This document shows positions 1-7,691 of a DNA stretch of 9,491 nt, piece by piece (position 1 is the first letter of the stretch; each line of letters starts with the position of its first letter). The notes under the pieces were generated by a model. That model made no database searches, was not told the origin of the DNA, and was given only the letters and a program-made list of their open reading frames with translations. Position numbers and translations under genes: made by a program. Source of the stretch: Actinomycetota bacterium (GTDB taxonomy: Bacteria; Actinomycetota; Actinomycetes; Nanopelagicales; Nanopelagicaceae); assembly GCA_009705165.1 (NCBI GenBank), contig WLCU01000030.1, positions 1 through 9,491 of the forward strand, written 5' to 3'.

Positions 1-1164
1 ACATCTCGAATGATTGATTCACTGCTTTTTGCTCATGGCCTACGCACCGGAAGATTTACAAGTCCACACCTTGAAACTTACCGAGAACGAATTGCAATCA
101 ATGGTGAGCCGATTGATCCTAAAGATTTAATTTTTGCTTACAACGATATCGCTGCGTATCTAGATTTAATGGATACCAAATTCGAGCACCCCATTTCATT
201 TTTTGAAGCAGTAACTGCACTTGCCTTTGTTGCCTTTGCAGAACACCCCGTAGATGTTGGAGTTATCGAGGTAGGCATGGGTGGCGAATGGGATGCAACT
301 AATGTCATCGATGCCGATGTTTCGGTAATCATGCCGATTGGCTTTGACCATATGGAGTACTTGGGAAACACCTTGCATGAAATCGCGGCCACGAAGGCTG
401 GAATTATCAAAGAGGGTGGCTTCATTGTTTTGGCGCAACAAGAGCCAGAGGCAGCAAAAGAATTAATTAGAAAAGCTGCCGAAGTTGGCGCCGATATTGC
501 ACGCGAAGGAATTGAGTATTCAGTGACATCTCGCGCCGTAGCCGTTGGTGGACAACTCATTACGATTCAAGGAATGCACGACACATACGATGAGATATTT
601 CTGCCGCTTCACGGAAAGCACCAAGCTTCAAACGCAGCCAGCGCACTAGTTGCCGTTGAAGCATTCTTTGGTGATCAACCATTAGATATCGAAGCTGTGC
701 GCGCAGGTTTTGCTGCAGTGACATCACCGGGTCGCTGCGAGGTTATTCACCGCGACCCAACTGTAATTTTGGATGCTGCACATAATCCACATGGTGCAAA
801 AGCTTTGTCTGAAACTTTAAAGAGTGAGTTTAACTTTGATGAAATCGTGGCAGTTGTTGGTGTCTTTGCCGATAAGGATGCCACTGGAATCTTGCAAGAA
901 TTAGAGCCAATTGTTGATCATGTAATCGTTACTCAAAGTACATCGTCTCGAGCTATGAGTTCGACTGAACTTGAAAAGATTGCATCGTCTATTTTTGGCA
1001 GTGATCGAGTTTTTGAAATTAGTGATTTGCATACCGCACTTGATCGCGCAGTAACTGATGCAGTTAGGCCGCTGAGTGATGACAGCGTTGGGATAATCGT
1101 TACGGGGTCGGTAGTTACAGTCGGCGAATCGAAAACGTATTTAAGAAAGAAATTTGCGAAATGA
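1..1164 (+). CDS. folC: Bifunctional folylpolyglutamate synthase/dihydrofolate synthase, 5'-truncated
   Basis: Cytoplasmic Mur-ligase-like enzyme that adds glutamate to dihydropteroate and/or to tetrahydrofolates using ATP. The frame is open from base 1 (T-S-R before the first Met at base 10), and those residues continue a GKTSTSRMIDSLL-type P-loop. The true start therefore lies upstream and roughly 50 N-terminal residues are missing. Visible signatures are TGRFTSPHLETYRERI (substrate loop), EVGMGGEWDATNV, the FDHMEYLGNT and ATKAGII block, HGKHQASNAA, SPGRCEVI, and the C-terminal ligase motif DAAHNPHGA near base 772. The order and spacing match full-length FolC, with no frameshift. The stop TGA (1162-1164) overlaps the ATG of the next gene as ATGA, so the two are probably translationally coupled. 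Whether it has both activities or only one cannot be decided from sequence. The family assignment is secure. Confidence 0.95.
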   Translation, partial: TSRMIDSLLFAHGLRTGRFTSPHLETYRERIAINGEPIDPKDLIFAYNDIAAYLDLMDTKFEHPISFFEAVTALAFVAFAEHPVDVGVIEVGMGGEWDATNVIDADVSVIMPIGFDHMEYLGNTLHEIAATKAGIIKEGGFIVLAQQEPEAAKELIRKAAEVGADIAREGIEYSVTSRAVAVGGQLITIQGMHDTYDEIFLPLHGKHQASNAASALVAVEAFFGDQPLDIEAVRAGFAAVTSPGRCEVIHRDPTVILDAAHNPHGAKALSETLKSEFNFDEIVAVVGVFADKDATGILQELEPIVDHVIVTQSTSSRAMSSTELEKIASSIFGSDRVFEISDLHTALDRAVTDAVRPLSDDSVGIIVTGSVVTVGESKTYLRKKFAK

Positions 1165-1496
1165 AAGTTCTTGGTGCATCAGTTTTAGTAATGGAAAGCC
1201 TAACTCTGGGCTTTGCGATTTTATTGGCAACTAAAGATCATTCTGCCGCGGCATTAATTTACGGGTCAGTGATTTCGCTACTGCTGTTCTTAACGGCCGG
1301 AGTTCTCAAGCGACGTTCAGGTTTCTATATTGGCTCGATCATGCAGATTTTTATGATTGCATTTGGCTTCGTTATTCCTGCCTTTTTTCTTATAGGGGTG
1401 GTTTTTGTAGGACTATGGGCCGCGGCCATCATTGTTGGCCGAAAGGGTGAAGCCGCTCGCGCAGCTTTCGTGGCGCAGGCAGGGGAAAAGCCCTAA
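1161..1496 (+). CDS. DUF4233 family four-helix membrane protein
   Basis: Small integral membrane protein of 111 residues and unknown function. Four hydrophobic segments are visible at about residues 4-23, 30-49, 56-73 and 74-92, followed by a short basic/Ala-rich cytoplasmic-type tail. The N-terminal helix contains VLVMESLTLGFAILLA with an embedded Glu12, and the last helices carry a P-x-F...G-x-x-F-x-G-L-W pattern. Both fit the actinobacterial DUF4233 family, which characteristically sits between folC and ndk. Family membership is recalled from motif and context, not from a search. The start overlaps the folC stop (ATGA), with no strong Shine-Dalgarno sequence before it, which suggests coupled translation. 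The gene ends in two in-frame stops, TAA and TAG (1494-1499). The conserved position suggests a link to folate, nucleotide or envelope functions, but no role should be assumed. Confidence 0.85.
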   Translation: MKVLGASVLVMESLTLGFAILLATKDHSAAALIYGSVISLLLFLTAGVLKRRSGFYIGSIMQIFMIAFGFVIPAFFLIGVVFVGLWAAAIIVGRKGEAARAAFVAQAGEKP

Positions 1497-1502
1497 TAGA
1501 CT
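1497..1502 (+). promoter_or_regulatory. Possible -10 element of a leaderless ndk transcript
   Basis: The hexamer TAGACT fits the actinobacterial -10 pattern TANNNT and ends six bases before the ndk GTG. This is the spacing at which transcription would begin on the start codon itself. It overlaps the tandem stop of the preceding gene. No convincing -35 hexamer is visible about 17 bp upstream. TANNNT is common by chance, so this is a candidate only. Termination-reinitiation from the stop nine bases before the GTG would also explain expression. Confidence 0.35.
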
Positions 1503-1508
1503 AGGCGG

Positions 1509-1928
1509 GTGAGCACAGAGAAAACCCTGATCCTGGTCAAGCCCGATGGAGTCCGTCGTGGTCTTGTTGGCGAAGTTATTTCTCGTGTAGAAACTAAGGG
1601 ATATTCCATCGAAGCGTTACGCATGCTTAACGCAGATCGCGCATTACTCGAACAACATTATGCAGAACATATTGGCAAGCCATTTTATGAACCACTCGTT
1701 GAGTTCATGATGTCTGGTCCAATTGTCGCCATGGTTGCATCAGGAAATCGCGTCATTGAAGGTTTTCGTTCTTTAGCTGGTGTCACAGATCCAACAGTTG
1801 CTGCGCCCGGAACTATTCGTGGCGATCTTGCAAGAGATCAAGGCACCAAAGTTGTTCAGAATATTGTGCACGGTTCAGATTCACCAGAATCAGCTGCGCG
1901 CGAAATTCAAATTTTCTTCCCTAATTAA
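1509..1928 (+). CDS. ndk: Nucleoside diphosphate kinase
   Basis: Cytoplasmic enzyme that transfers the gamma phosphate of ATP to NDPs and dNDPs through a phosphohistidine, balancing NTP pools. The 139 residues match the usual bacterial length. Visible features are the first strand TLILVKPDGVRRG (Lys11, Asp13), the GTIRGDLA nucleotide-binding Arg segment, and the active-site stretch NIVHGSDSPESA with catalytic His121. GTG at 1509 is the only usable start: an in-frame TAG lies at 1497-1499, and the next candidate (CTG at 1524) would cut into the first beta strand. The purine-rich AGGCGG (1503-1508) touches the start codon, so it cannot act as a normally spaced Shine-Dalgarno sequence. The gene is 12 nt after the DUF4233 gene and 17 nt before mreB, so it is probably co-transcribed with its neighbours, with a possible extra promoter of its own. 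Confidence 0.97.
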   Translation: MSTEKTLILVKPDGVRRGLVGEVISRVETKGYSIEALRMLNADRALLEQHYAEHIGKPFYEPLVEFMMSGPIVAMVASGNRVIEGFRSLAGVTDPTVAAPGTIRGDLARDQGTKVVQNIVHGSDSPESAAREIQIFFPN

Positions 1929-1930
1929 TC

Positions 1931-1936
1931 AAGGAG
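1931..1936 (+). promoter_or_regulatory. Ribosome binding site of mreB
   Basis: AAGGAG lies nine bases before the ATG at 1946. This is the best Shine-Dalgarno match in the window. It favours that ATG over the second in-frame Met (codon 7), where MreB proteins of some relatives begin. A strong site here, compared with weak ones before mreC and mreD, would give more MreB than MreC or MreD, as expected for a filament protein. Confidence 0.8.
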
Positions 1937-1945
1937 TAAAAAAGT

Positions 1946-2983
1946 ATGAGCTCAACAAGCAAGATGTCCTTTATCGGCCGCGATATGGCGGTTGACCTTG
2001 GAACTGCAAACACACTTGTATATGTTCGCGGACGTGGAATTGTGTTGAATGAGCCATCAGTAGTTGCCGTCAATCAAGATACTGGCGGAATTTTGGCCGT
2101 AGGTCTTGAAGCAAAAAAGATGATTGGCCGTACTCCTGGAAACATTGTTGCTATCCGCCCACTCAAAGATGGCGTGATTGCTGACTTCGAAACAACTGAG
2201 CGCATGCTTCGCTATTTCATTCAAAAAGTTCACCGCCGTCGTTATTTGGCTAAGCCACGTATCGTTGTGTGCGTACCTTCTGGAATCACTGGCGTAGAAC
2301 AGCGCGCAGTAAAAGATGCAGCGTATGCAGCTGGTGCTCGCAAGGTTTACATCATCGAAGAGCCAATGGCAGCAGCAATCGGTGCCGGACTTCCAATCCA
2401 CGAACCAACTGGAAACATGGTTGTTGATATCGGTGGAGGAACAACTGAAGTTGCAGTTATTTCACTTGGCGGAATCGTTACTTCTCTTTCTATTCGCGTG
2501 GGTGGAGATGAACTCGACCAGTCGATTATTAGCTTTGTAAAGCGCGAATTTTCACTGCTTTTAGGTGAGCGCACAGCTGAAGAAATCAAAATGGCTATTG
2601 GATCTGCTTTCCCACTGCCAAATGAAAACGATGCAGAAATTCGCGGTCGCGATTTAGCTACAGGTCTTCCAAAGACTGTTGTTGTATCTGCTGCTGAAAT
2701 TCGTAAAGCACTAGAAGAGCCAGTAAATGCAATTGTGAATGCAGTAAAGAGCACATTGGACAAAACTCCTCCAGAGCTTGCTTCAGATTTAGTTGGACGC
2801 GGAATTGTTTTGACTGGCGGCGGTGCATTGCTTAAGGGATTAGATGAGCGCTTGCGCAAGGAAACTGGAATGCCAATTCATGTAGCTGAACGCCCATTGG
2901 ATGCAGTGGTTGAAGGTTCTGGAAAGTGCATTGAAGAGTTTGAGGCTTTGGAGAAGGTCTTAATCTCTGAACCACGTCGATAG
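1946..2983 (+). CDS. mreB: Rod-shape-determining actin homologue MreB
   Basis: Bacterial actin that forms short ATP-dependent filaments on the inner face of the membrane and directs the elongation synthases. The 345 residues match the family length of about 335-350. The actin-fold ATP motifs are complete: phosphate 1 DLGTANT (residues 17-23), [11 protein letters not shown], phosphate 2 DIGGGTTE (161-168), and the adenosine motif TGGG followed by ALLKGL (290 onward). The N-terminus [14 protein letters not shown] is a short, mildly amphipathic extension that could contribute to membrane contact. The sequence closely resembles high-GC actinobacterial MreB ([39 protein letters not shown]). It follows ndk by 17 nt and precedes mreC by 12 nt, heading the mreBCD-mrdA-rodA set. 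No missing catalytic residue or frameshift was seen. The paralogue Mbl is possible in principle, but the context of mreC and mreD supports MreB. Confidence 0.98.
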   Translation: MSSTSKMSFIGRDMAVDLGTANTLVYVRGRGIVLNEPSVVAVNQDTGGILAVGLEAKKMIGRTPGNIVAIRPLKDGVIADFETTERMLRYFIQKVHRRRYLAKPRIVVCVPSGITGVEQRAVKDAAYAAGARKVYIIEEPMAAAIGAGLPIHEPTGNMVVDIGGGTTEVAVISLGGIVTSLSIRVGGDELDQSIISFVKREFSLLLGERTAEEIKMAIGSAFPLPNENDAEIRGRDLATGLPKTVVVSAAEIRKALEEPVNAIVNAVKSTLDKTPPELASDLVGRGIVLTGGGALLKGLDERLRKETGMPIHVAERPLDAVVEGSGKCIEEFEALEKVLISEPRR

Positions 2984-2995
2984 GGTAATTAGAAG

Positions 2996-3919
2996 ATGCG
3001 TCAAGGTGGTGGGAATCGTTCCCGCCTACTTTTAATCTCCCTTATTGTAACTTCGCTGTTTTTGATCACGCTAGATCTTCGCGGAGTTTCAGTTCTTGAC
3101 GGTGCTCGTACCGGAACGCAAAACGTTCTTGGGCCATTTCAAAGAGCTGGCAATGTCGTCCTTAGTCCCGTAAAGAATTTCTTTTCCGACATAACTCATT
3201 TGGGCAGAACACGTACTCAGCTAGAAAATCTACGGATAGAAAATTCAAAATTGCGTCGTGAATTAATTATTCGCCGAAATGCAGATGGTCAGTTAAGTCA
3301 ATTAAAATCAATTCTTGATTTGGCAGGTACTGCTGAATACAAAGTTGTAAATTGCCGAACTATTAGCCAAGGGTCGGGTCAGTCATTTTCTGAAACAATA
3401 ACAATCGACTGCGGTAGTAATGCCCGGATACGCACCAACATGACAGTGATATCGCAAGATGGAATCGTCGGAGTAGTAAAAGAAGTATCTGCAAACACTT
3501 CAGTTGTAATGCTAGCTACCGATCCAACTTTTAGAATTGGGGTTCGAGTCGCAGGAACCCAGCAAATAGGTATTTTATCGGGTCGCGGGTCGAGCACTTC
3601 TACGCTGCAACTTCTGGATAATCTGACAACAATTAAAGTGGGGGATGTGTTGTTGGCACGTGGAAGTATCTCAAACCGTCCATTTGTCCCTGGCGTTCCA
3701 GTTGGTTATGTAACTGACATAGATAATTCCGCAGGTGAAATTGCACAAAGCGGAACGGTTCATTACTACGCAAACTTTAATAACCTTGGAGTTGTCGCAG
3801 TTGTAGTCGGAGCGCCAGTTACAAATCCCGGAGATGCACTTGTGCCAGCCAAGCCAACACCAAAGCCAACTCCTACGGTAACGATTTATGTCACCCCATC
3901 GCCAACTCCAACGAATTAG
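2996..3919 (+). CDS. mreC: Rod-shape-determining protein MreC
   Basis: Bitopic membrane protein that assembles outside the membrane and activates PBP2-RodA while linking them to MreB and MreD. Its 307 residues comprise a short basic cytoplasmic N-terminus, one membrane segment at about 10-26, and a coiled coil at about 69-105 (LENLRIENSKLRRELIIRR). A beta-rich domain follows with DGIVGVVKEVSANTSVVML, VRVAGTQQIGILSGRG, KVGDVLLARG and FVPGVPVGYV, typical of MreC. The last 31 residues are a Thr/Pro/Lys-rich tail (KPTPKPTPT...TPSPTPTN), probably extended outside the membrane. Two cysteines, Cys120 and Cys139, lie in the exported domain. The start ATG at 2996 has a weak AGGG ten bases upstream (2982-2985). 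It gives a proper signal-anchor N-terminus, and the gene sits between mreB and mreD. The tail is the only part not expected of every MreC. Confidence 0.95.
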   Translation: MRQGGGNRSRLLLISLIVTSLFLITLDLRGVSVLDGARTGTQNVLGPFQRAGNVVLSPVKNFFSDITHLGRTRTQLENLRIENSKLRRELIIRRNADGQLSQLKSILDLAGTAEYKVVNCRTISQGSGQSFSETITIDCGSNARIRTNMTVISQDGIVGVVKEVSANTSVVMLATDPTFRIGVRVAGTQQIGILSGRGSSTSTLQLLDNLTTIKVGDVLLARGSISNRPFVPGVPVGYVTDIDNSAGEIAQSGTVHYYANFNNLGVVAVVVGAPVTNPGDALVPAKPTPKPTPTVTIYVTPSPTPTN

Positions 3920-3925
3920 TGCAAC

Positions 3926-4447
3926 ATGTTGATTCGACCAATTTCACTTTCGATTCCTGTGTTTCTAATTGTTTTCACTTTTCAAGAAGCTGTGGTCAAT
4001 CAATTTAATCTTCCAGGTGGGGGATTTTCTATTTTTATGATCTTTGCATTGGTGTGGGCAGTTATAAGTACTCCTGAAATTGCCGCACTTCTAGGTTTTG
4101 GTGCAGGATTCTTAATGGATTTATCACTTAGCTCTGGCGGTCGAGTCGGACAGTGGACTCTGATCATGATTGTTGTGTGCTACGGAGTTTCATATCTTGG
4201 GTATGGTGATGAAAATATTAGTGGCAATCCGGTAGGAGTAGTTTTATTCGTGGTTTTTGCAAGTTTAGCTGCGGAAGTTTTATACATCGTCACAGCGCTG
4301 CTTTTAGGTGTTTCAGTTGGAAATATCAATCAAATACTTTTGATTTTACTTGGCAATTTTTTGTGGACTTTGGCAATTACTCCAATTGCACTTCCTATTT
4401 TTTCTCGTCTACACCTTAATATCTTCGAAACGCGATCTTCACTATGA
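3926..4447 (+). CDS. mreD: Rod-shape-determining membrane protein MreD
   Basis: Polytopic membrane protein of 173 residues that binds MreC and helps hold the elongation complex together. About five to six hydrophobic segments are visible, at roughly residues 7-24, 34-50, 52-70, 77-94, 103-128 and 134-157. The family hallmark GFGAGFLMDLSLS (57-69) is present, with its conserved Asp65. MreD sequences diverge widely, so identification rests on this motif, the size, the topology and the position between mreC and mrdA. No Shine-Dalgarno sequence is seen before the ATG, which lies six bases after the mreC stop, so translation is probably coupled to mreC. The stop overlaps the mrdA start as ATGA (4444-4447). 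Confidence 0.92.
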   Translation: MLIRPISLSIPVFLIVFTFQEAVVNQFNLPGGGFSIFMIFALVWAVISTPEIAALLGFGAGFLMDLSLSSGGRVGQWTLIMIVVCYGVSYLGYGDENISGNPVGVVLFVVFASLAAEVLYIVTALLLGVSVGNINQILLILLGNFLWTLAITPIALPIFSRLHLNIFETRSSL

Positions 4448-6534
4448 ATGTGCGATCACGACTTAGTCTGCTAGTTGTTCAGATTCTCATATTTTCACTG
4501 CTGACCGCACTCCTTGGCCGTTTGTTTTACCTACAAATTGCCGCTGGACCAAAGTATCGTGACGCAGCGTTAAGTATTCAAAGTCGAGATGTAGTTGCAC
4601 CTGCCACACGTGGCCTCATCGTAGATTCATCAGGGGTGCCGTTGGCCCTTAATAAAGTGGGTTTAGCAATCACAATCGACCGAATTACAATCGATAAGCA
4701 AGCCGATCAAGGTGTTGCAGTTATGCAGCACTTAGCCAAACTTCTTAAACTTAAATATTCAGATGTTTATACGAACACACGTCTATGTGGTGAATTGCCT
4801 AAAGGACAACGTGCAGGTTGTTGGACGGGTTCTAGATATCAACCGATTCCAATTACCAGAGAAGCCGATCCAGATATTGCTCTTCAGATTGTTGAAAGAT
4901 CAGATGAATTTCCTGGTGTAGATGCACAACCAATTGCAATCAGAAATTATCCTGAACTCGCTGGGGTAAATGCTGCACATGTATTGGGGTATGTGGGCCC
5001 ATTAACTGAGGAAGATTTGGCTTCAACTAGCGGCAAGCAATATTTTAGAAGCGAATCAATTGGAAAAGCTGGACTAGAAATTCAGTATGACTCGTATTTA
5101 CGTGGAACTCCGGGAATTCGTACATTAATTGTCGACCGCAAAGAAGCAATTACAAGTGAGAGCAAAAATACTAAACCTATTCAAGGGGACCATTTAGTAA
5201 CTTCTATTGACGTTCGATTGCAAGCATCAGCAGAAAAAGCTTTAGCTGATGCAGTAAAACGTGGCCGTGCAAATGGATACACATCAGATTCGGGCGCAGC
5301 AGTTGTAATGGATATTCGAACTGGCAGAATCCTGGCACTGGCCTCATATCCAACATATGATCCGAATTTATTTGAAAAACGTTTAACAGTTCAGCAAGCC
5401 TCAGATCTTTTCAGTGAAAAAAAGGCTGTACCTGCACTTAATCGCGCATTACAAGGTTTATTTGCACCAGCTTCTACATTTAAATCAGTTTCAGTAATTG
5501 CTGCAGCTTCTGCGGGTTACGATTTAAACGCCTCATATAACTGCCCATCTGAAGTTCAAGTTGGAAATCGCGCTTTTCAGAACTTTGATAGTCGTGACCA
5601 GGGTCGAATGAGTCTTAAAAAAGCAATCGCAGTTTCCTGTGACACGCTTTGGTATCAAATCGCATTTGATGAATGGCTCCGTGATGGGGGGTTGAGGCCA
5701 AAATCAAACCTCAATGACTACTTCTTTAAAGCTGCACAAAGCTTTCATATCCCTGAAAAAGTAGGAATTGACCTTCCATCTGAATCAACTTCTCGCTTAG
5801 CAGATCGTGAATATAAAAAGAGTTGGTACCAACAAAATAAAGATTTCTACTGTAACTATAAAACCCGTGCCGCCAAGTCGCAGCAGACCGCATTCTTAAT
5901 TCAACTTGCTGCCGAAAACTGCGTAGACGGCGACAAAATTCGTGCTGGTGATGCCGTTAACTTCTCAATCGGTCAAGGTGACACTGTTGTCACGCCACTT
6001 AAACTAACTCAGATGTATGCCGCAATTGCTAATGGCGGAACCATTTGGCAAGCGTTGGTTGGAAAAGCAATTGTGAAAACCGATGGCACTGTTGTAAAGA
6101 CAATGGATCCTCAAAAATTAGGAACTCTCAACGCGGCGCCTGCGACACTTAATTTCCTTAAAGGTGCTTTACGCGAAGTAGTTGTGAGCGGAACCGCTGC
6201 AGGTGCGTTTGCAGGTTTTCCAATTGAGGTAAGTGGCAAGACGGGTACCGGTCAAGTCTTTGGCCGAAACTTAAATGGTTCACTAAAAGATGACACTTCA
6301 TGGTTTGCATCATTTGCTCCTAGCAATAAGCCGCGGTACGCCGTAGTAATGATGGTGGGACAAGGTGGATTCGGTGCTTCAACATCTGGAGTCGGCGTTC
6401 GACATATCTATGAAACCCTTTTTGGAGTAAAAGGCAATAAAGTAATTCCCGGTGCAGCAATATTCCCAACAGGGAAACCACCAAAAGAGCTTCCGAAAAT
6501 TTCACCAGCGACAAAGCCTAAGGAGACACCATGA
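4444..6534 (+). CDS. mrdA: Penicillin-binding protein 2, elongasome DD-transpeptidase
   Basis: Class B penicillin-binding protein that crosslinks peptide stems of nascent peptidoglycan outside the membrane, in complex with RodA. The 696 residues contain a signal anchor at about 8-30, the pedestal/dimerisation domain beginning with ATRGLIVDSSGVPLA (from residue 54), a GLEIQYDSYLRG segment, and then the transpeptidase domain. The active-site motifs are complete: STFK with Ser344 and Lys347, SCD (398-400, the SxD form used by many PBP2 proteins), and KTGT (599-602). The segment RAGDAVNFSIGQGDTVVTP precedes the last motif. Six cysteines (115, 126, 367, 399, 470, 493) all lie on the exported side. 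The C-terminus ends in a Pro/Lys-rich tail. ATGA overlaps at both ends tie its translation to mreD and rodA. An FtsI-type division PBP is less likely given the mreD-rodA context and the absence of a PASTA domain. Confidence 0.96.
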   Translation: MNVRSRLSLLVVQILIFSLLTALLGRLFYLQIAAGPKYRDAALSIQSRDVVAPATRGLIVDSSGVPLALNKVGLAITIDRITIDKQADQGVAVMQHLAKLLKLKYSDVYTNTRLCGELPKGQRAGCWTGSRYQPIPITREADPDIALQIVERSDEFPGVDAQPIAIRNYPELAGVNAAHVLGYVGPLTEEDLASTSGKQYFRSESIGKAGLEIQYDSYLRGTPGIRTLIVDRKEAITSESKNTKPIQGDHLVTSIDVRLQASAEKALADAVKRGRANGYTSDSGAAVVMDIRTGRILALASYPTYDPNLFEKRLTVQQASDLFSEKKAVPALNRALQGLFAPASTFKSVSVIAAASAGYDLNASYNCPSEVQVGNRAFQNFDSRDQGRMSLKKAIAVSCDTLWYQIAFDEWLRDGGLRPKSNLNDYFFKAAQSFHIPEKVGIDLPSESTSRLADREYKKSWYQQNKDFYCNYKTRAAKSQQTAFLIQLAAENCVDGDKIRAGDAVNFSIGQGDTVVTPLKLTQMYAAIANGGTIWQALVGKAIVKTDGTVVKTMDPQKLGTLNAAPATLNFLKGALREVVVSGTAAGAFAGFPIEVSGKTGTGQVFGRNLNGSLKDDTSWFASFAPSNKPRYAVVMMVGQGGFGASTSGVGVRHIYETLFGVKGNKVIPGAAIFPTGKPPKELPKISPATKPKETP
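6521..6525 (+). promoter_or_regulatory. Ribosome binding site of rodA within the mrdA end
   Basis: AGGAG lies five bases before the rodA ATG and inside the last codons of mrdA. Together with the ATGA stop/start overlap, it supports coupled but efficient translation of rodA, which would help keep PBP2 and RodA at matching levels. Confidence 0.7.
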
Positions 6535-7691
6535 GCGATATAGCCGCGCGCCAACGTCTCTATCGTCGTAGCAGATCATCTATTTTTCACGGCTTTGATC
6601 CCATTCTTACCGCAGCTGTTGCTTTGCTTTTATTGATGGGCACATTGTTGGTTTATGCGGCAACACGTGATTGGTATGCGCGAAATGGTTTAGATCCTCA
6701 GTATTACCTCAAGCGCCATGTAATCAACATTGCCATCGGCGCTCTCTTGGCTTACGGCACAACAGTTATTGATTATCGATTACTTCGTGCATACACCCCC
6801 ATTGTGTGGGGTTTGGGAGTTATTGGGTTAATCATTGTTTTAATTCCAGGGCTAGGTAGCGAAGTTAATGGCGCTAAAGCTTGGATTGGCCTCCCTGGTG
6901 GTTTTCAGATCCAACCGGCGGAGTTAGCCAAGATTTCTATCATCATTGGAATGTCAATGATTTTGTCTGAAAGAACTCACGATAGCGATGAACCAACATC
7001 GCGTGATGTTTTGCAAGCGCTAGTAATTGCCGCAGTCCCAGTTATATTCATTTTGCTTCAACCAGATATGGGAACTGTTTTTATTATTTCTGCCTCTGTT
7101 GTCACAATCATCGCTGTCTCTGGTTCCCCGACTAAATGGGTAGTTGGACTCTTGCTCATCGCAGTTCTCGGGGGATTTGCAGCAACTAAGTCTGGAGTGA
7201 TTAGTGACTACCAGGTAAAACGATTACAAACATTTGTTGATCCAAATGCAGATTCACAAGGAACTGGATACCAACTGCGACAAGCGCGTATCACTGTAGG
7301 TTCTGGGGGATTAATCGGAACTGGTTTATTTAATGGTCCGCAGACAAATGGCCGATTCGTACCAGAACAGCAGACCGACTTTATTTTTACTGTAGCTGGT
7401 GAAGAGTTAGGGTTTCTTGGAAGTGGTTTGATTATCTTCTTGTACTTTGTAATTTTAATGCGAGCGTTTTCAATTGCGCGAAGAACTAATGATCCTTTTG
7501 GGCGATTAGTAACCACCGGAGTTATCGCTTGGCTAGCGTTTCAACTATTTGAAAATATCGGAATGACTTTGGGGTTGATGCCAATGACTGGCGTCCCATT
7601 ACCGTTCATCTCATATGGCGGATCATCGATGTTTGCCACATTGATTGGTTTTGGGCTTTTACAGAACGTTCACGCTCGCTCTAGGGGCTGA
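6531..7691 (+). CDS. rodA: SEDS peptidoglycan glycosyltransferase RodA
   Basis: Polytopic membrane glycosyltransferase of the SEDS family. It polymerises lipid II into glycan strands for lateral-wall growth and works as a pair with PBP2. The 386 residues have a basic cytoplasmic N-terminus and about ten hydrophobic helices. Conserved blocks are GAKAWIGLPGGFQIQPAELAK (split here as GAKAWIGLPGG and QPAE at 128-131), LLQPDMGT (176-182), and GTGYQLRQARITVGSGG with GTGLFNG. Next come RFVPEQQTDFIFTVAGEELGF and PLPFISYGGSS (357-366). Asp283 in QTDFIF corresponds to the essential Asp identified in RodA structures. The motif set fits RodA, FtsW and SpoVE; assignment to RodA comes from the adjacent mrdA and mreBCD. 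No homolog-breaking change was found. Confidence 0.94.
   Translation: MSDIAARQRLYRRSRSSIFHGFDPILTAAVALLLLMGTLLVYAATRDWYARNGLDPQYYLKRHVINIAIGALLAYGTTVIDYRLLRAYTPIVWGLGVIGLIIVLIPGLGSEVNGAKAWIGLPGGFQIQPAELAKISIIIGMSMILSERTHDSDEPTSRDVLQALVIAAVPVIFILLQPDMGTVFIISASVVTIIAVSGSPTKWVVGLLLIAVLGGFAATKSGVISDYQVKRLQTFVDPNADSQGTGYQLRQARITVGSGGLIGTGLFNGPQTNGRFVPEQQTDFIFTVAGEELGFLGSGLIIFLYFVILMRAFSIARRTNDPFGRLVTTGVIAWLAFQLFENIGMTLGLMPMTGVPLPFISYGGSSMFATLIGFGLLQNVHARSRG

Noticed and set aside
138..560. Minus-strand open frames inside folC (and similar ones inside mreB, mreC, mrdA and rodA)
   Set aside because: They lie wholly within conserved genes, show no domain signature and have no start signal. They are frame shadows.
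1780..1995. Plus-strand open frame bridging the ndk end and the mreB start
   Set aside because: It is an alternative frame of two conserved genes, with a Gln/Lys-rich translation and no family features.
2981..2986. TAGGGT before mreC as another leaderless-type -10 element
   Set aside because: It is nine bases from the ATG, too far for a leaderless start. It overlaps the mreB stop, and TANNNT is frequent by chance.
5686..5691. Run of six G in mrdA as a phase-variation tract or frameshift site
   Set aside because: The frame is intact on both sides with conserved PBP2 motifs, and a six-base run is too short to argue for programmed variation.
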